Assembly (NCBI GenBank): GCA_963575745.1
Contig: CAUYUJ010004980.1
Location: forward strand, 180,152-244,151
Source: Prorocentrum cordatum
Lineage: Eukaryota; Sar; Dinophyceae; Prorocentrales; Prorocentraceae
DNA: 64,000 bases
Reading direction: 5' to 3'
Part shown: piece by piece, positions 22,585 through 32,168 of the stretch
Layout: each line of letters opens with the position of its first letter
How positions within the stretch are numbered: position 1 is the stretch's first letter
Notes under the pieces: model-generated
Told to the model about the DNA's origin: nothing
Databases searched by the model: none
What the model saw: the letters and a program-made list of their open reading frames with translations, nothing else
Program-made: the position numbers and the translations under genes

Positions 22585-23015
22585 GTGAGGACGTCGCACG
22601 CGAGAGCGCAGTCCTGAGTACATTGTGAGGAAATCTCGGGCGGAAGCGGGGGCCCTGACTAAGTTGCGAGGAAGTCTCAAGCGGGAGCGCCGTTCCTGAG
22701 CAAATTGCACGGAAGTCTCAGGCGGGAGCGGGGGTCCTCACTAAATTGCGAGGAAGTCTCAGGCGGGAGCGCCGTTCCTGAGTCAATTGCGCGGAAATGT
22801 CAGGCAGGAGCGGGGGTCCTGAGTAAAATTCGAAGAAGTCTCAGGCGGGAGCGCCGTTCCCACGTAACTTGCACGGAAGTCTCAAGCGGGAGCGGGGGTC
22901 TTGATTACATTGCGAGGAAGTCTCAGACGGGAGCACCTTTCCTGAGTAAATTGCGCGGAAGTCTCAGGCGGGAGCGGGGGTCCTGAGTAAAAACTGAAGA
23001 AATCTCAGGCGGGAG
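22585..23015 (+). repeat. 41-bp tandem repeat with 82-bp alternation
   Basis: GGAAGTCTC (or a one-base variant) recurs at 22,670, 22,711, 22,752, 22,793, 22,834, 22,875, 22,916 and 22,957, an exact 41-bp step. Units alternate between GCGGGGGTCCTGAG and GCGCCGTTCCTGAG endings, giving an 82-bp higher-order unit. The core is GGAAGTCTCAGGCGGGAGC. Confidence 0.9.
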
Positions 23016-23178
23016 CCGTTGTTGTTGTAGCCCGGGGGGCAGGGGCACAGTTTGAGCAGGAAGACTTTCCTTGAAAAAAAACAAGGTGCGAGCCCCGGGG
23101 GTGGCACTTCAATCGAAAAAAATCAATGTGCACCGGTGGGGGGGATCAACAATAATTATTCTTTAAGAATGAGAGTTC

Positions 23179-23230
<52 letters not shown>

Positions 23231-23273
23231 CGACCACCAACAACAACAATAACAACGATCACAACAACAACAA

Positions 23274-23305
<32 letters not shown>

Positions 23306-23325
23306 ACAACAACAATAATATGTGT
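23015..23325 (+). repeat. GTTGTTGTAG linker and (CAA)n, module 2
   Basis: A linker runs GCCGTTGTTGTTGTAG, CCCGGGG, GAAGACTTTCC, ACAAGGTGCGAGCCCCGGG, AATAATTATTCTT and AATGAGAGTTC, then a (CAA)n tract with GAC and CAG interruptions. The same linker order recurs at 43,785-43,945 and, shortened, at 24,535-24,775. Confidence 0.8.
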
Positions 23326-23440
23326 AAGACTGTTCGTTCATATCTGCTCACGTGCCAATCAATACGTATATCCCAACCCCCCGGTACCCACCCTCGTCGT
23401 CTTCGAACGTACCCCATTGGGGGTACATCTTCCTTACCTG
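23325..23440 (+). repeat. Module tail, copy 2
   Basis: Same landmarks as 22,225-22,345. Confidence 0.8.
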
Positions 23441-23734
23441 CCACGGGTATTTAGTGCAGCCCCTTAAACAAGGGAAGAGAGGACGGGTGGAAGGGGGAAT
23501 GAGAAGAATGGAGCGCGAGAGAAATTAGCAGGAGGGGGGGCAAGGAGCAGAAAACAAATGGTAGAACCAGACGGGCAGATCGGGTGAGCAGAACCATAGC
23601 GGGCAGATCGGAAAGGCGGGCCCACGCGACGAGGTCGAGCAGGCGGGTTGCTAAAGCGTGGGTCATGCATGAATCGCGAGGAAATCTCGAGCGATAACGC
23701 GATTCCCAAGTAAATCGTGAGAAAAGCCAGCGTG

Positions 23735-24205
23735 GGCCACGAAGGGCATACAATCCGAGGCCACAGAGGGCAACGACGGGGCCGGTGAGGGCAGCACGGG
23801 GACCACGAAGGGCAGCGAGGGGGCCACGAAGGGCGACAGCGGGGCCACGAAGGGCATGCATATGGGGCCACGACGGGTGCGAGCGGGGGCCACGAGGGGT
23901 ATTCGTATACGGGGCCACAAAGGGCGACAGCGGGGCCACTGAGGGCAGCAAAGGGGCCACGAAGGGCAGCGAGGGGGCCACGAAGGGCGACAGCGGGGTT
24001 ACGAAGGGCATGCGTATGAGGCCACGACGGGCGCGTGCGAGCGGGGGTCACGAAGGGCATATAATGCGGGGCCACGACGGGCAGCGACGGGGCCACTGAG
24101 GGCAGCAACGGGGCCACGAAGGGCAGCCAGCGAAGGCGACCGCGGAACCAGTGCGGGCAGCGAGGGGCATCGAAGGCGGGCGAAGGGCAGCGAGCGGCGG
24201 CGACT
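23735..24205 (+). repeat. GGCCACGAAGGGC array (21-bp type), module 2
   Basis: Repeated GGCCACGAAGGGC followed by 7-9 variable bases (AGCGA, GACAGCG, ATGCATATG). Long minus frames reading PFVAPLLPFVAP are repeat translations. Confidence 0.9.
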
Positions 24206-24339
24206 GCAGTCATTAACGGGCTGGTCGGGCGGGCAGGCCCCGACGGGCTGGTCGAGTGGGAGGGTCGTTGAAGCGTGAGTCCTCTTTGAACCACGAGGCA
24301 ATATGTAGCGGGGGCGCGATTCCTGAGTGTCGAGGACCG

Positions 24340-24820
24340 GCATCTGGATACATTGCGAAAAAATCCAGCGAAGCGGTTCGGTGGTAAGTTGCGAGGAAGT
24401 CCCAAGCGAGAACGCGATTCTATAAGACATTGTCGGGAAGTATCAGGCGGGAGCCGCGGTTCGGCTGTAAATTGCCAGGTAATCCAAAACGAGAGCGCGA
24501 TTCTTCAACAAATTGTGAAGAAGTCTCAGGCGGGAGCCGTTGTTGTTGTAGTCTGGGGGAGCAACAAAGCAGTTTGGCCCGGACTAAATTGCTAGGAAAT
24601 CTCAAGCGGGAGCGCCGTTCCTGAGTAAATTGAGAGGAAGTCTCAGACGGGAAGGGGGGTCCTAAGTAAATTTGGAAAAGTCTCAGGCGGGAGCCGAGGG
24701 GCACACGTTGATTGAAAAACAGCATGCACGGGTGAGGGGAGATCAAGAATAATGATTTTTCTAAAATGAGAGTTCAACGACGACGACGACGGCAACAAAA
24801 ACAACAACAATAAGAAGTTT
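24340..24820 (+). repeat. Degenerate 41-bp array, linker and CAA/CGA tract, module 3
   Basis: Units with AAATTG.GAGGAAGTCTC and GCGGGAGC, an internal GTTGTTGTTGTAG linker, a second set of units, then GAGAGTTCAACGACGACGAC and CAACAACAA. Confidence 0.75.
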
Positions 24821-24824
24821 TTAA

Positions 24825-24945
24825 GACTGTTCGCTCTTATCTGCTCGAGTGCCCGTTAACGCGTATTCCCCAAATCCTCGAAACCCACCCTCTTCGTCTT
24901 CGATAGCACCCCTTTTGGAAGGTATACCTTTCTTCCCTGCAGGCC
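24825..24945 (+). repeat. Module tail, copy 3
   Basis: Landmarks as in 22,225-22,345; followed by GC-rich sequence and a (GAC)n tract at about 25,048-25,110. Confidence 0.8.
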
Positions 24946-25048
24946 GGGTCCCGGCAAGCGGCGGGGCGGCCGCGGACCGTCGGCCTGGCCAGCGGCAGCG
25001 CTGATCGGCAGCAACCCGACCCCAAGAGGTAAGGACAGGGGACCGACC

Positions 25049-25079
<31 letters not shown>

Positions 25080-25129
25080 CGGCGACGTCGACGACGACGA
25101 CGAGCGAAAGCGAGAGCGCGAGAGATAAC

Positions 25130-25410
25130 GACAGCAGGGCCACGAAGGGCACGAAGTAGGCCACGACGGGCGACAGCGGGGCCACGAAGGGCATGCATAT
25201 GGGACCACGAAGAGCGCGAACGAGCGGGGGCCACGAAGGGCAGATAATGCAGGGCCACAGAAGGCAACGACGGGGCCAATGAGGGCAGCAACTGGACCAC
25301 GAGGGTCAGCGAGGGGGCCACGAAGGGCATCAGCGGGGCCACGAACGGCATGCATATGGCGCCACGACGGACGCGAACGAGCGGGGGCCACGAAGGGCAT
25401 ACATAACCGG
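25130..25410 (+). repeat. GGCCACGAAGGGC array, module 3
   Basis: Same 21-bp-type units as 23,735-24,205. Confidence 0.9.
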
Positions 25411-25601
25411 AAGAAGCAATTAAGAAACCCCCCGGCGTTATCATTAGCACCGCGACGTAATTAAATAATTATTTGGGGGGGTTTTCGCCGAACGATATTA
25501 TTAGCACCGCGCAAATGGAAGGAAAATAAATAATTCCAGCGCCCCGCCTCGGGTGGCATCCCAATTAGAATTGAAATGAGAATAAGAATACGAATACGAA
25601 T

Positions 25602-26442
25602 AAGGAAAAGCTAAGAAAAGCTAAGGAAAAGCTGAGAAAAGCTGAGGAAAGCAAAGGAAAGCTTAGGAAAGCTAAGGAAAAACTAAGAAAAGCTAAGAAA
25701 AAGCTGAGAAAGCTCAGGAGAAGAGCAAGAAAAGCTGAGAAAAGCTAAAAAAAGCTAAGGAAAAGATGAGGAAAAGCTAAAGAAAACTAATGAAAAAGCT
25801 AAGGAAAACTATGGAAAGCTGAAGAGAAGCTAAAGGAAACTAAGGAAAACTTCAAAAAAGCTAAAGAAAACTGAAGAAAAGCTGAGGAAAAGCTAAAGGA
25901 AACTATGGAAAAGCTAAGGAAAAGCTAAGGAAAAGCTAAGGAAAACTAAAGAAAACCAGAAAAAGCTGAGGAAAACTAAAGAAAAGTTTAGGAAAAGCTA
26001 AGGACAACTAAGGAAAAGCTAAGGGAAACTAAAGAAAAGCTGAGGAAAAGCTGAGAAAAGCTGAGGAAAACTACGGAAAAGCTAAGGAAAACTAAGGAAA
26101 AACTAAGGAAAAGTTAAGGAAAAGTAAAGAAAAACTGAGGAAAAGCTGAAGAAAACTAAGGAAAACTTAAGGAAAGCTAAGGAAAACTAAGGAAAAGTTA
26201 AGGAAACCTAAGGAAATGCTAAAGAAAACTAAGGAAAACTAAAGGAAAGCTAAGGAAAACTGAAAAAGCTCAGGAAAACTATAGAAAAGCTCAAGAAAAC
26301 TGAGGAAAAGCTCAAGGACACTAAGGAAAAGCTGATGGAAACTAAGGAAAACTAAGGAAAAGCTAAAGAAAACTGACGAAAAGCTGAGGAAAACTAAGGA
26401 GAAGCTGCGAGTACCTAATGAAAACTTGCGGAAGAGCTGAGA
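25602..26442 (+). repeat. GAAAAGCTAAG array 1
   Basis: Imperfect repeats of AGGAAAAGCTAAG and AGAAAAGCTGAG, with a 10-11 bp basic unit and a common 21-bp pair. Six large arrays of this family punctuate 25.6-41.3 kb, and a seventh short one is at 29,950-29,999. Confidence 0.95.
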
Positions 26443-27006
26443 ACAGCTGAGTTCCCTCCTCATTTGGATTCTGGATGAGCTGGTGGGGATCACTCGAAGC
26501 GTGAGAATTTGCTGAGATGTCCTAGGTGCGCGTCGGGGCCTTTCGCTCCTTGCGAAACAATAATTAGCCCCCCCCCCCCTGTTGCGTCCACGCAGAAATT
26601 GCGCCCCAGCCCCTCCCCCCAGTCGCCCGCCCGAGCGCGGTGGCGGAATCGCGCGGCAGCGCCACTGAATGCGATGCACCGAAAGAGAGCAAGGCGATGT
26701 GTTTCTGAGCGACGCCTGCGCACGGCGCCTGATCTCTTAAAGCGTCAGCGAGCGCTGAAAGCCCTGGCGTCGACGTGACGCCCCGGCGCTGAAAGCCCTG
26801 GCGCTGAAGGGGGCGGTCTCGATCAAAAACGCGAGCACTGAAAGCCCCCTGAAAAAATTGGAGCCGCGCTGAGAAGGGGGCGGTCTGAAGGCGCTGAGGC
26901 GCTGAATCTCTGAACTGCGGCTTGAAGATTGCTGAGAGAAACTCAGCACAACATCTGCCTGACAGGCTAAGCTCGCCCTCCCCTCCCTGCCGCCCCCTCC
27001 CCCAAA
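26443..27006 (+). repeat. Long direct repeat, left copy (~0.56 kb)
   Basis: Nearly identical over most of its length to 39,958-40,464 in the same orientation. Landmarks are GAGCTGGTGGGGATCAC, GAATTTGCTGAGATGTCC, TTGCGAAACAATAATTAGCC, GCAGAAATTGCGCCCCAG, GATCTCTTAAAGCGTCAGCG and GCCTGACAGGCTAAGCTC. A partial third copy is at 39,635-39,815. No coding capacity is recognised. Confidence 0.9.
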
Positions 27007-27032
27007 GAAAAATTAAAAAAAAAATCAGGAAT

Positions 27033-27752
27033 GGTAAAGAAAAGCTGAGAAAAGCTAAGGAAAAGCTGACGAAAAGCTAAGAAAAGCTCAGGAAAAGCTG
27101 AGAAAAGCCAAGGAAAAGCTGAGAAAAAGCTAAGGAAAAGCTAAGGAAAAGCTATGGAAAAGCTAGGAAAAGCTAAGGAAAAGCTAAGAAAGAGCTAAGG
27201 AAAAGCTGAGAAAAGCTGAGGAAAAGCTGAGAAAAGCTAAGGAAAAGCTGAGAAAAGCTAAGGGACAGCTAAGAAAAGCTGAGGAAAAGCTGAGAAAAGC
27301 TAAGGAAAAGCTAAGAAAAGCTGAGGACAGCTAAGGAAAAGCTTGAAAAAGGCTGCGGAAAAGCTGAGGAAAAGCTAAGAAAAGCTCAGGAAAAGTTGAG
27401 AAAAGCTAAGGAAAAGCTAAGGAAAAGCAAAGAAAAGGCTAAGAAAAAGCAAGGAAGAGCTGAATAAAGCTAAGGAAAAACTAAGAAAAAGCTAAGGAAA
27501 AGCTAACGAAAAGCTATGGAAAAGCTAGGAAAAGCTGAGGAAACTGAGAAAAGCAATGAAAAACTAACAAAAAGCTAAGGAAAAAGCTAAGAAAAGCTAA
27601 GGAAAAGCTGAGAAAAGCTGAGGACAGCTAAGGAAAAGCTAAGAAAAGCTAAGGAAAAGCTGAGAAAAGCTGAGAAAAGCTGAGAAAAGCTGAAGGAAAG
27701 CTGAGAAAAGCTAAGACAAACAATGGAGACCTAAAGAAAACTAAGGGAAGGC
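27033..27752 (+). repeat. GAAAAGCTAAG array 2
   Basis: As 25,602-26,442; lies just 3' of gene E. Confidence 0.95.
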
Positions 27753-27789
27753 ACTCCCCTTCCCTCTGACAGCGCCAGACGCGGCCTCT

Positions 27790-29645
27790 TAGGAACGCTC
27801 ACCTGCACATGCCCCTGAGCACGCTCATCGTGCTCATCCTCCACCACGCAGGTGGCCTGCCGTGCCTGATGCAGTACCTCAGGGCGTGGGGGTAGCTGCA
27901 CGCGACGCAGCCTGAGGTCAGGAGGGGGACGAGGAGGAAGAGCAGGAGGAGGACGAGGAGGAGGACGAGGAGCACCAGCCTGAAGTCCATTCGCACTTGG
28001 CACACACCTGCACGGTCTGAATCATCTTCATGTGGCTGACGTATGCACAACACTCGTCACTGTTCACGTTCGTAAACTGAGCCTGATGGAAAGCTGCCTC
28101 AAGGACTGGCTCGGAAAGGCCTCTCAACCATGCCTCAAAGCCCTTCTCGCCCTTCTGCTTCTGACCTAGCGCTGCGAGAGCCTCCTGCGCCTGCTTCTCA
28201 GCCTCCTCCTTCTGCGCCTTCTTCTATGCCTCCACCTTCTCCTCCTCGGCGCCCTTATTCGGTTCTGCGGGCTCCTTCTGCGCCTCAACCTGCGGCTCCT
28301 TATGCGCCTGCACCTTCTCCTCCTCTGCGCCCTTCTTCGGTGCTGCGGCCTCCTTCTGAGCCTCATCACCCTGCTTCAGCGCCTCCTTTCCCTTATCCGC
28401 GGCCTTCTTCTGAGCCTTCTCCTCGGCGGCCTCAGCCTCTGCCCCCAGGATGTTCTTCACCGTGGCCTTAACTTGGTCCTTCAATACCTGAGTCGCCTCC
28501 TGCTGCAACCTCCTCCTCACTTCCTTCGGGTCCTCAGGGATGGCATCTGGTAGCGTCTTGCACCAGTTGCTGACCAAGGCTGCTTCCTCAGCTCTTCTCC
28601 TCAGCTCCTCTGCCTCCCTCTGCTCGGTTTGCTTCCGATCTGCTTTGGCCTGAAGGTGCTGCTGCGCAGCCTTGACCTTCGCCTCCTCAAAAAGCGCTTC
28701 CTGAAGCCAGGCTTGCCGCGCCTTCTCCAGCTGCTTCGCGGCGCTCACGCACTTAGTGATGACAGCCTTCTTCCTGTCCTTAGGCGTCGTGACTGGAGCT
28801 CCCCCCTCACCTGCCAGTCTCCTGACCTCCACCTCGATGTAATGCATGACCCAATAGCCGCAGTCGGTACCTGATTGCCTGAAGATCTGGTGCCTGGTGA
28901 GCGCAGTTACTAGCATCTGCTGGCTGAGGTCTGGCACGACTGCCTTCAAGATCTGATCAGCTCTGTCCAGACACACCTCATTGATCTCGTTCATTGTCTC
29001 GTAATACCTGATGCGCGGCTCTGCTAGACTGATGCCCTCGTTCCTCGCCTCAACGACAAGGAGGGTCCAGTGTCCCACCTTGTGCTTCCCAGCGCCCTCA
29101 GGACACTGAAGAGGGAAGAATACCTTATCGTATCGATTGAGAACTCTCCTCATTGCCTCTTCCATGGCTTTCTGACACACCTCGTCCTGATCCCTGAGTG
29201 CCGAGAAATACACGTACATGCTATCAGGTGACCAGGTGAAGAAGTTGGCCTGAGGGAAGGTGTGCTCCAGGAGAACTGACCATAACTGAATGGTCCCTCC
29301 TTCCAAGAGTGCGGCATCCTTCTTTACTTCCACTGGGGGTGCTGAGTCCGCGCTCACCATGCCGAGTCTGCCAAGCATCTGATATTTCATCTTCTTGCTC
29401 ACGTGCTCGAACGTGAGAAGTGCTTTCGGCGTAGGCAACGTCTCATTCACCTCAATGACCGCGCTGATTGGGACGCGCCTGTTATTCATCTGATCGTCCA
29501 AGATGCTGATCTCCTGATCCTCCTTGTGAGCGTACATGCAGTGGCCCACTTTCCCGAAGAGAGCCTCACCGCCGGCGTACTCACGATCAACCCTGAACAC
29601 TTTCTTCAGGTACTGATCCTCACGGAATCGAGGTACCCCGAACAA
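27790..29645 (-). CDS. Gene E: Ulp1-like (C48) cysteine protease
   Basis: The main frame gives 473 residues (29,645-28,224). Ulp1-type catalytic blocks are visible: His192 in GHWTLLVVEA, an acidic Glu216 in RYYETMNE where Asp is usual, Gln257 in IFRQSGTDCG, and the nucleophile Cys262 in TDCGYWVMHYIE. Family members cut SUMO or ubiquitin-like tags, but in mobile elements their role is unclear. Residues 290-473 are a charged Glu/Lys/Ala coiled coil. The frame is closed by TAG at 28,224-28,226 yet continues open beyond it (KKAQKEEAEKQAQEAL to VCAKCEWTSG), so the protein may once have been about 100 residues longer. There a TCC triplet tract (about 27,920-27,975) breaks the frame before SGCVACSYPHALRY. 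The first codon is TTG and a TAG lies just 5', so the true start is probably in an upstream exon. No spliced-leader relic was found for this gene. Confidence 0.65.
28224..28226 (-). other. In-frame TAG within gene E
   Basis: The codons before (EEEKVEA) and after (KKAQKEEAEK) the TAG are in one frame and of the same charged composition, so one base change from GAG, AAG or CAG would explain it. Confidence 0.7.
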
Positions 29646-29679
29646 AGCAGCGACCCTCGCAGACTACCCCTAAGGCCTG

Positions 29680-29930
29680 AATATGGAGGAAGTCCAAGGC
29701 GGGAGCCTTGTCTGTGAGCGCGTCCTCCTCCGTGTCCTCCTCCTCCTCTTCCTCTTCCTCCTCCCCCTCCTCATCCTTCTCTTCCTCCAGCCCCGATTTT
29801 TCCAATGAGATTTCTATTGCAACCCCTTTGGAAAAATTATTTTTTCTGGCCGTCGTAGGAGGTGGTCCATCCCAGGATATCGCCCCGCCCCGCACCGAGG
29901 CGTTATCTTAGCACCCGGCAGGACCAAAAT
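29680..29930 (+). repeat. B block repeat, copy 1
   Basis: From left: GAATATGGAGGAAGTC, GGCGGGAGCCTTGTCTGTGA, a (TCC)n tract, CAGCCCCGATTTTTCCAAT, GATTTCTATTGCAACCCC, GGCCGTCGTAGGAGGTGG, CCATCCCAGG, CCGCACCGAGGCGTTATC, TTAGCACCCGG and AAAATAAATCCCCGA. Other copies are at 38,070-38,345 and 38,470-38,770; a diverged form is at 34,546-35,400. It lies between gene D (3' end) and gene E (5' end). Confidence 0.85.
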
Positions 29931-29966
29931 AAATCCCCGAGCCCGAGCCAGAAAGCTGAGGGAAAG

Positions 29967-31286
29967 CTAAGGAAAAGCTAAGGAAAAGCTAAGGAAAGCA
30001 CTTCTTTCTGAGTACCTCGACTCCTGCCAGGCCTGCTCCAAGCTCTGCTGCTTGAGCGCCTCCTCGTCCTCTGCGGCCTTGGCCTTAGCTTCCGCCTTCC
30101 CCCTGTCCTTCTGCCGCTTTTTCGCCAGACCCTGAAGCACTTTCTGTTTCTTAACCTGTGACTTTAAGAGCTTATTCTTCTTGACCTTCTTGTTACCAAC
30201 CTTAGGCACCACGGACATGCTGCACGCCTGCCCCGCGGAGTAGCCCTCAGACCTCAACTTCCTGACTGCCGTGAGGACACCTGTCCTCGACGCAGCCCTG
30301 GCCTCAGCCCTTTCCTTCCGCCCCTTCTGCTTCTTCTGCCTCCTGACCGGGTCGGGCTTCTGACTTGTGAGGTGCTGATCGATCCCTAAGTCTTTCCTCC
30401 TCTGCGCTGGTGTCCTGAGCAGCGCCTTTGCTTCCTCTATGCCCTCGATGCCCTCGACGTCGTTCACCTCCATGGACAACCATGCCTGCTGGCTGAGATC
30501 CTTCAACGCAGCCTCCGAGAGCTCTCCTGATGCCTGCATGTCCTGCCACGTCGCCAGAACACTGAGGTCTCCTGGGGCCCCGTGGACGCCGGCCTCGCCT
30601 TCCTGGACCTTGTCCTGCTCGCTGAGGGCAGGCACGTCCTTAGGCATCCCCTGATCATCGAGGTTGTCGAACCGTTTCTGAACCCAGCCGCTGCGCAGGC
30701 GGTGCTGTCCGATCTTAAGATCGCTGTCCTGAAACCACTTCTCCTCGTTGGCCCTGACGAAAGCTTTCTGGCTGGGCTTCGGCCTGAGCACCGTCCACCC
30801 ATTCCTGACGCAAGCCTTCTTGAGCGTGCTGTCCGCCTTAAAGTCTGCGATCAGGTCCTCCAAAGCTGAAGCTAAGGTCCTGAGGACCTCATACGTCCCG
30901 CATTTGAAAATGGCTCTGGTGCTCTCCGACTCCGCTAGCCGCTGTAGCTCTTTCCTGAGCTCCTGCTGCCTTCTCCTCACCTTGGCCTTCAGCCTGAAGG
31001 CCACGTCGGTGTCCGTCACCTGCACGGCCGCGGTCATCTTACCTCTGATGAACACAAGTAGCTGACCCAAAGCGGCTGAGGTGTTCAGAGAAGACTCTGA
31101 CAGGGCGCCCGCGAACATGTCTCTGAGACCGATGCTGCAGCTGGCGGCCTGAGATTGTTTCTCAAGTTTCCAGCACGTAATCACTGAGTCCTCGAACCCT
31201 GCTGGCTGCTGATATATCTCAACGTCCAGGTCTGCGAGGCGTTGAAACAGGGCCTTGTTCTCTGACCTGACGGACCTTGTCCGCTC
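29967..31286 (-). CDS. Gene D exon 2: C-terminal part of transposase-like protein
   Basis: About 440 residues, following the intron at 31,287-32,168 in frame. Blocks include DVEIYQQPAGFEDSVITCW, IGLRDMFAGALSE, VQVTDTDVAFRLKAKVRRR, RAIFKCGTYEVLRTLASAL and ACVRNGWTVLRPKPSQKAF, then a basic Lys/Arg tail rich in KKQKGRKERAEARAASR and KKVKKNKLLKSQVKKQK. I recall these blocks as the second half of a large dinoflagellate protein family whose first half has the SDQVPMWLK block of exon 1; a DDE-type transposase origin is my inference. The ORF ends where a short GAAAAGCT array begins (29,950-29,999), so the last few residues (FLSFSLAFP) are repeat-derived. Confidence 0.55.
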   Translation of the reverse strand, partial: ERTRSVRSENKALFQRLADLDVEIYQQPAGFEDSVITCWKLEKQSQAASCSIGLRDMFAGALSESSLNTSAALGQLLVFIRGKMTAAVQVTDTDVAFRLKAKVRRRQQELRKELQRLAESESTRAIFKCGTYEVLRTLASALEDLIADFKADSTLKKACVRNGWTVLRPKPSQKAFVRANEEKWFQDSDLKIGQHRLRSGWVQKRFDNLDDQGMPKDVPALSEQDKVQEGEAGVHGAPGDLSVLATWQDMQASGELSEAALKDLSQQAWLSMEVNDVEGIEGIEEAKALLRTPAQRRKDLGIDQHLTSQKPDPVRRQKKQKGRKERAEARAASRTGVLTAVRKLRSEGYSAGQACSMSVVPKVGNKKVKKNKLLKSQVKKQKVLQGLAKKRQKDRGKAEAKAKAAEDEEALKQQSLEQAWQESRYSERSAFLSFSLAFP

Positions 31287-32168
31287 CTGCAAGGGCAGAG
31301 CGGAGCGGGAGCAGCACGAGAGTGAAGAAAATATAAGGGAAAGCTCAAAAAAGCTGAGGAAAAGCTGAGGAAAAGCTAAGGAAAAGCTGAGGAAAAGCTA
31401 AGGAACAGCTGAGAAAAGCTTAGGAAAAGCTGGGAAAAGCTTAGGAAAAGCTAAGGAACAGCTAGGAAAAGCAAAAGAAAAGCTAAGGGAAAGCTAAGAA
31501 AAGCGCATGGAAAGCTGAGAAAAGCTGTGGAAAAGCTGAGAAAAGCTAAGGAAAAGCTTAGAAAAGCTAAGGAAAAGCTGAGAAAAGCTAAGGAAAGGCT
31601 AAGGAAAAGCTCAGAAAAAGGCTCAGGAAAAGCTGAGAAAAGCCAAGGGAAAGCTAAGGAAAAGCTAAGGAAAAACTGAGAAAAGCTAAGGAAAAGCTGA
31701 GAAAAGTCAAAAAATGCTAAGGAAAATATGCGAAAAGGTAAGGAAAAGCTGAAAAAAGCTAAGGAAAGGCTAAGGAAAAGCTCAGGAACAGCTAAGGAAA
31801 AGCTGAGAAAAGCTAAGGAAAAGCTAATGAAAAGCTAAGAAAAGCTAAGGAAAAGCTGAGAAAAGCTAAGGAAAGCTAAGGAAAAGCTAAAAGTAAAGCT
31901 GAGAAAAGCTAAGGAAAAGCTGAAAAAATCAGGAAAAGCTGAGAAAAGCCAAAGGAAAGCTAAGGAAAAGCTATGGAGAACAGAGAAAAGCTAAGGAAAA
32001 GCTGAGAAAAGTTTAAAAAATGCTAAAGAAAATTTGTGAAAAGCTAAGGAAAAGCTGAGAAATGCTTAGGAAAAGCTGAGGAAAATGTGAGAAAAGCTGA
32101 AGAAAAGCTACGAGAAGGAGAAAAACGATTTCAGAAAATAAGCCCCTCGCACTGCTCCCGCTCGTGCC
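31287..32168 (-). other. Candidate introner-type intron in gene D
   Basis: 882 bp separates two coding blocks of one protein family. On the minus strand it starts GGCACGAGCGGGAGCAG and ends CTGCTCCCGCTCCGCTCTGCC then CTTGCAG, so its ends are inverted repeats sharing GAGCGGGAGCAG. CGCAG precedes and TTGCAG ends it, giving CAG|G at both edges, which is the ambiguous-junction arrangement known for introners. Removing it joins CAG to GAG without changing frame. The interior (31,320-32,135) is a GAAAAGCTAAG array. No canonical GT donor is present at this boundary; dinoflagellate introns are known to use non-GT donors. Confidence 0.6.
31320..32135 (+). repeat. GAAAAGCTAAG array 3 (inside intron)
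   Basis: Fills the intron of gene D almost completely. Confidence 0.95.

Noticed and set aside
22585-23015. CRISPR array suggested by regular spacing
   Set aside because: The whole 41-bp unit is repeated with no unique spacers, in a eukaryotic context; it is a tandem satellite.
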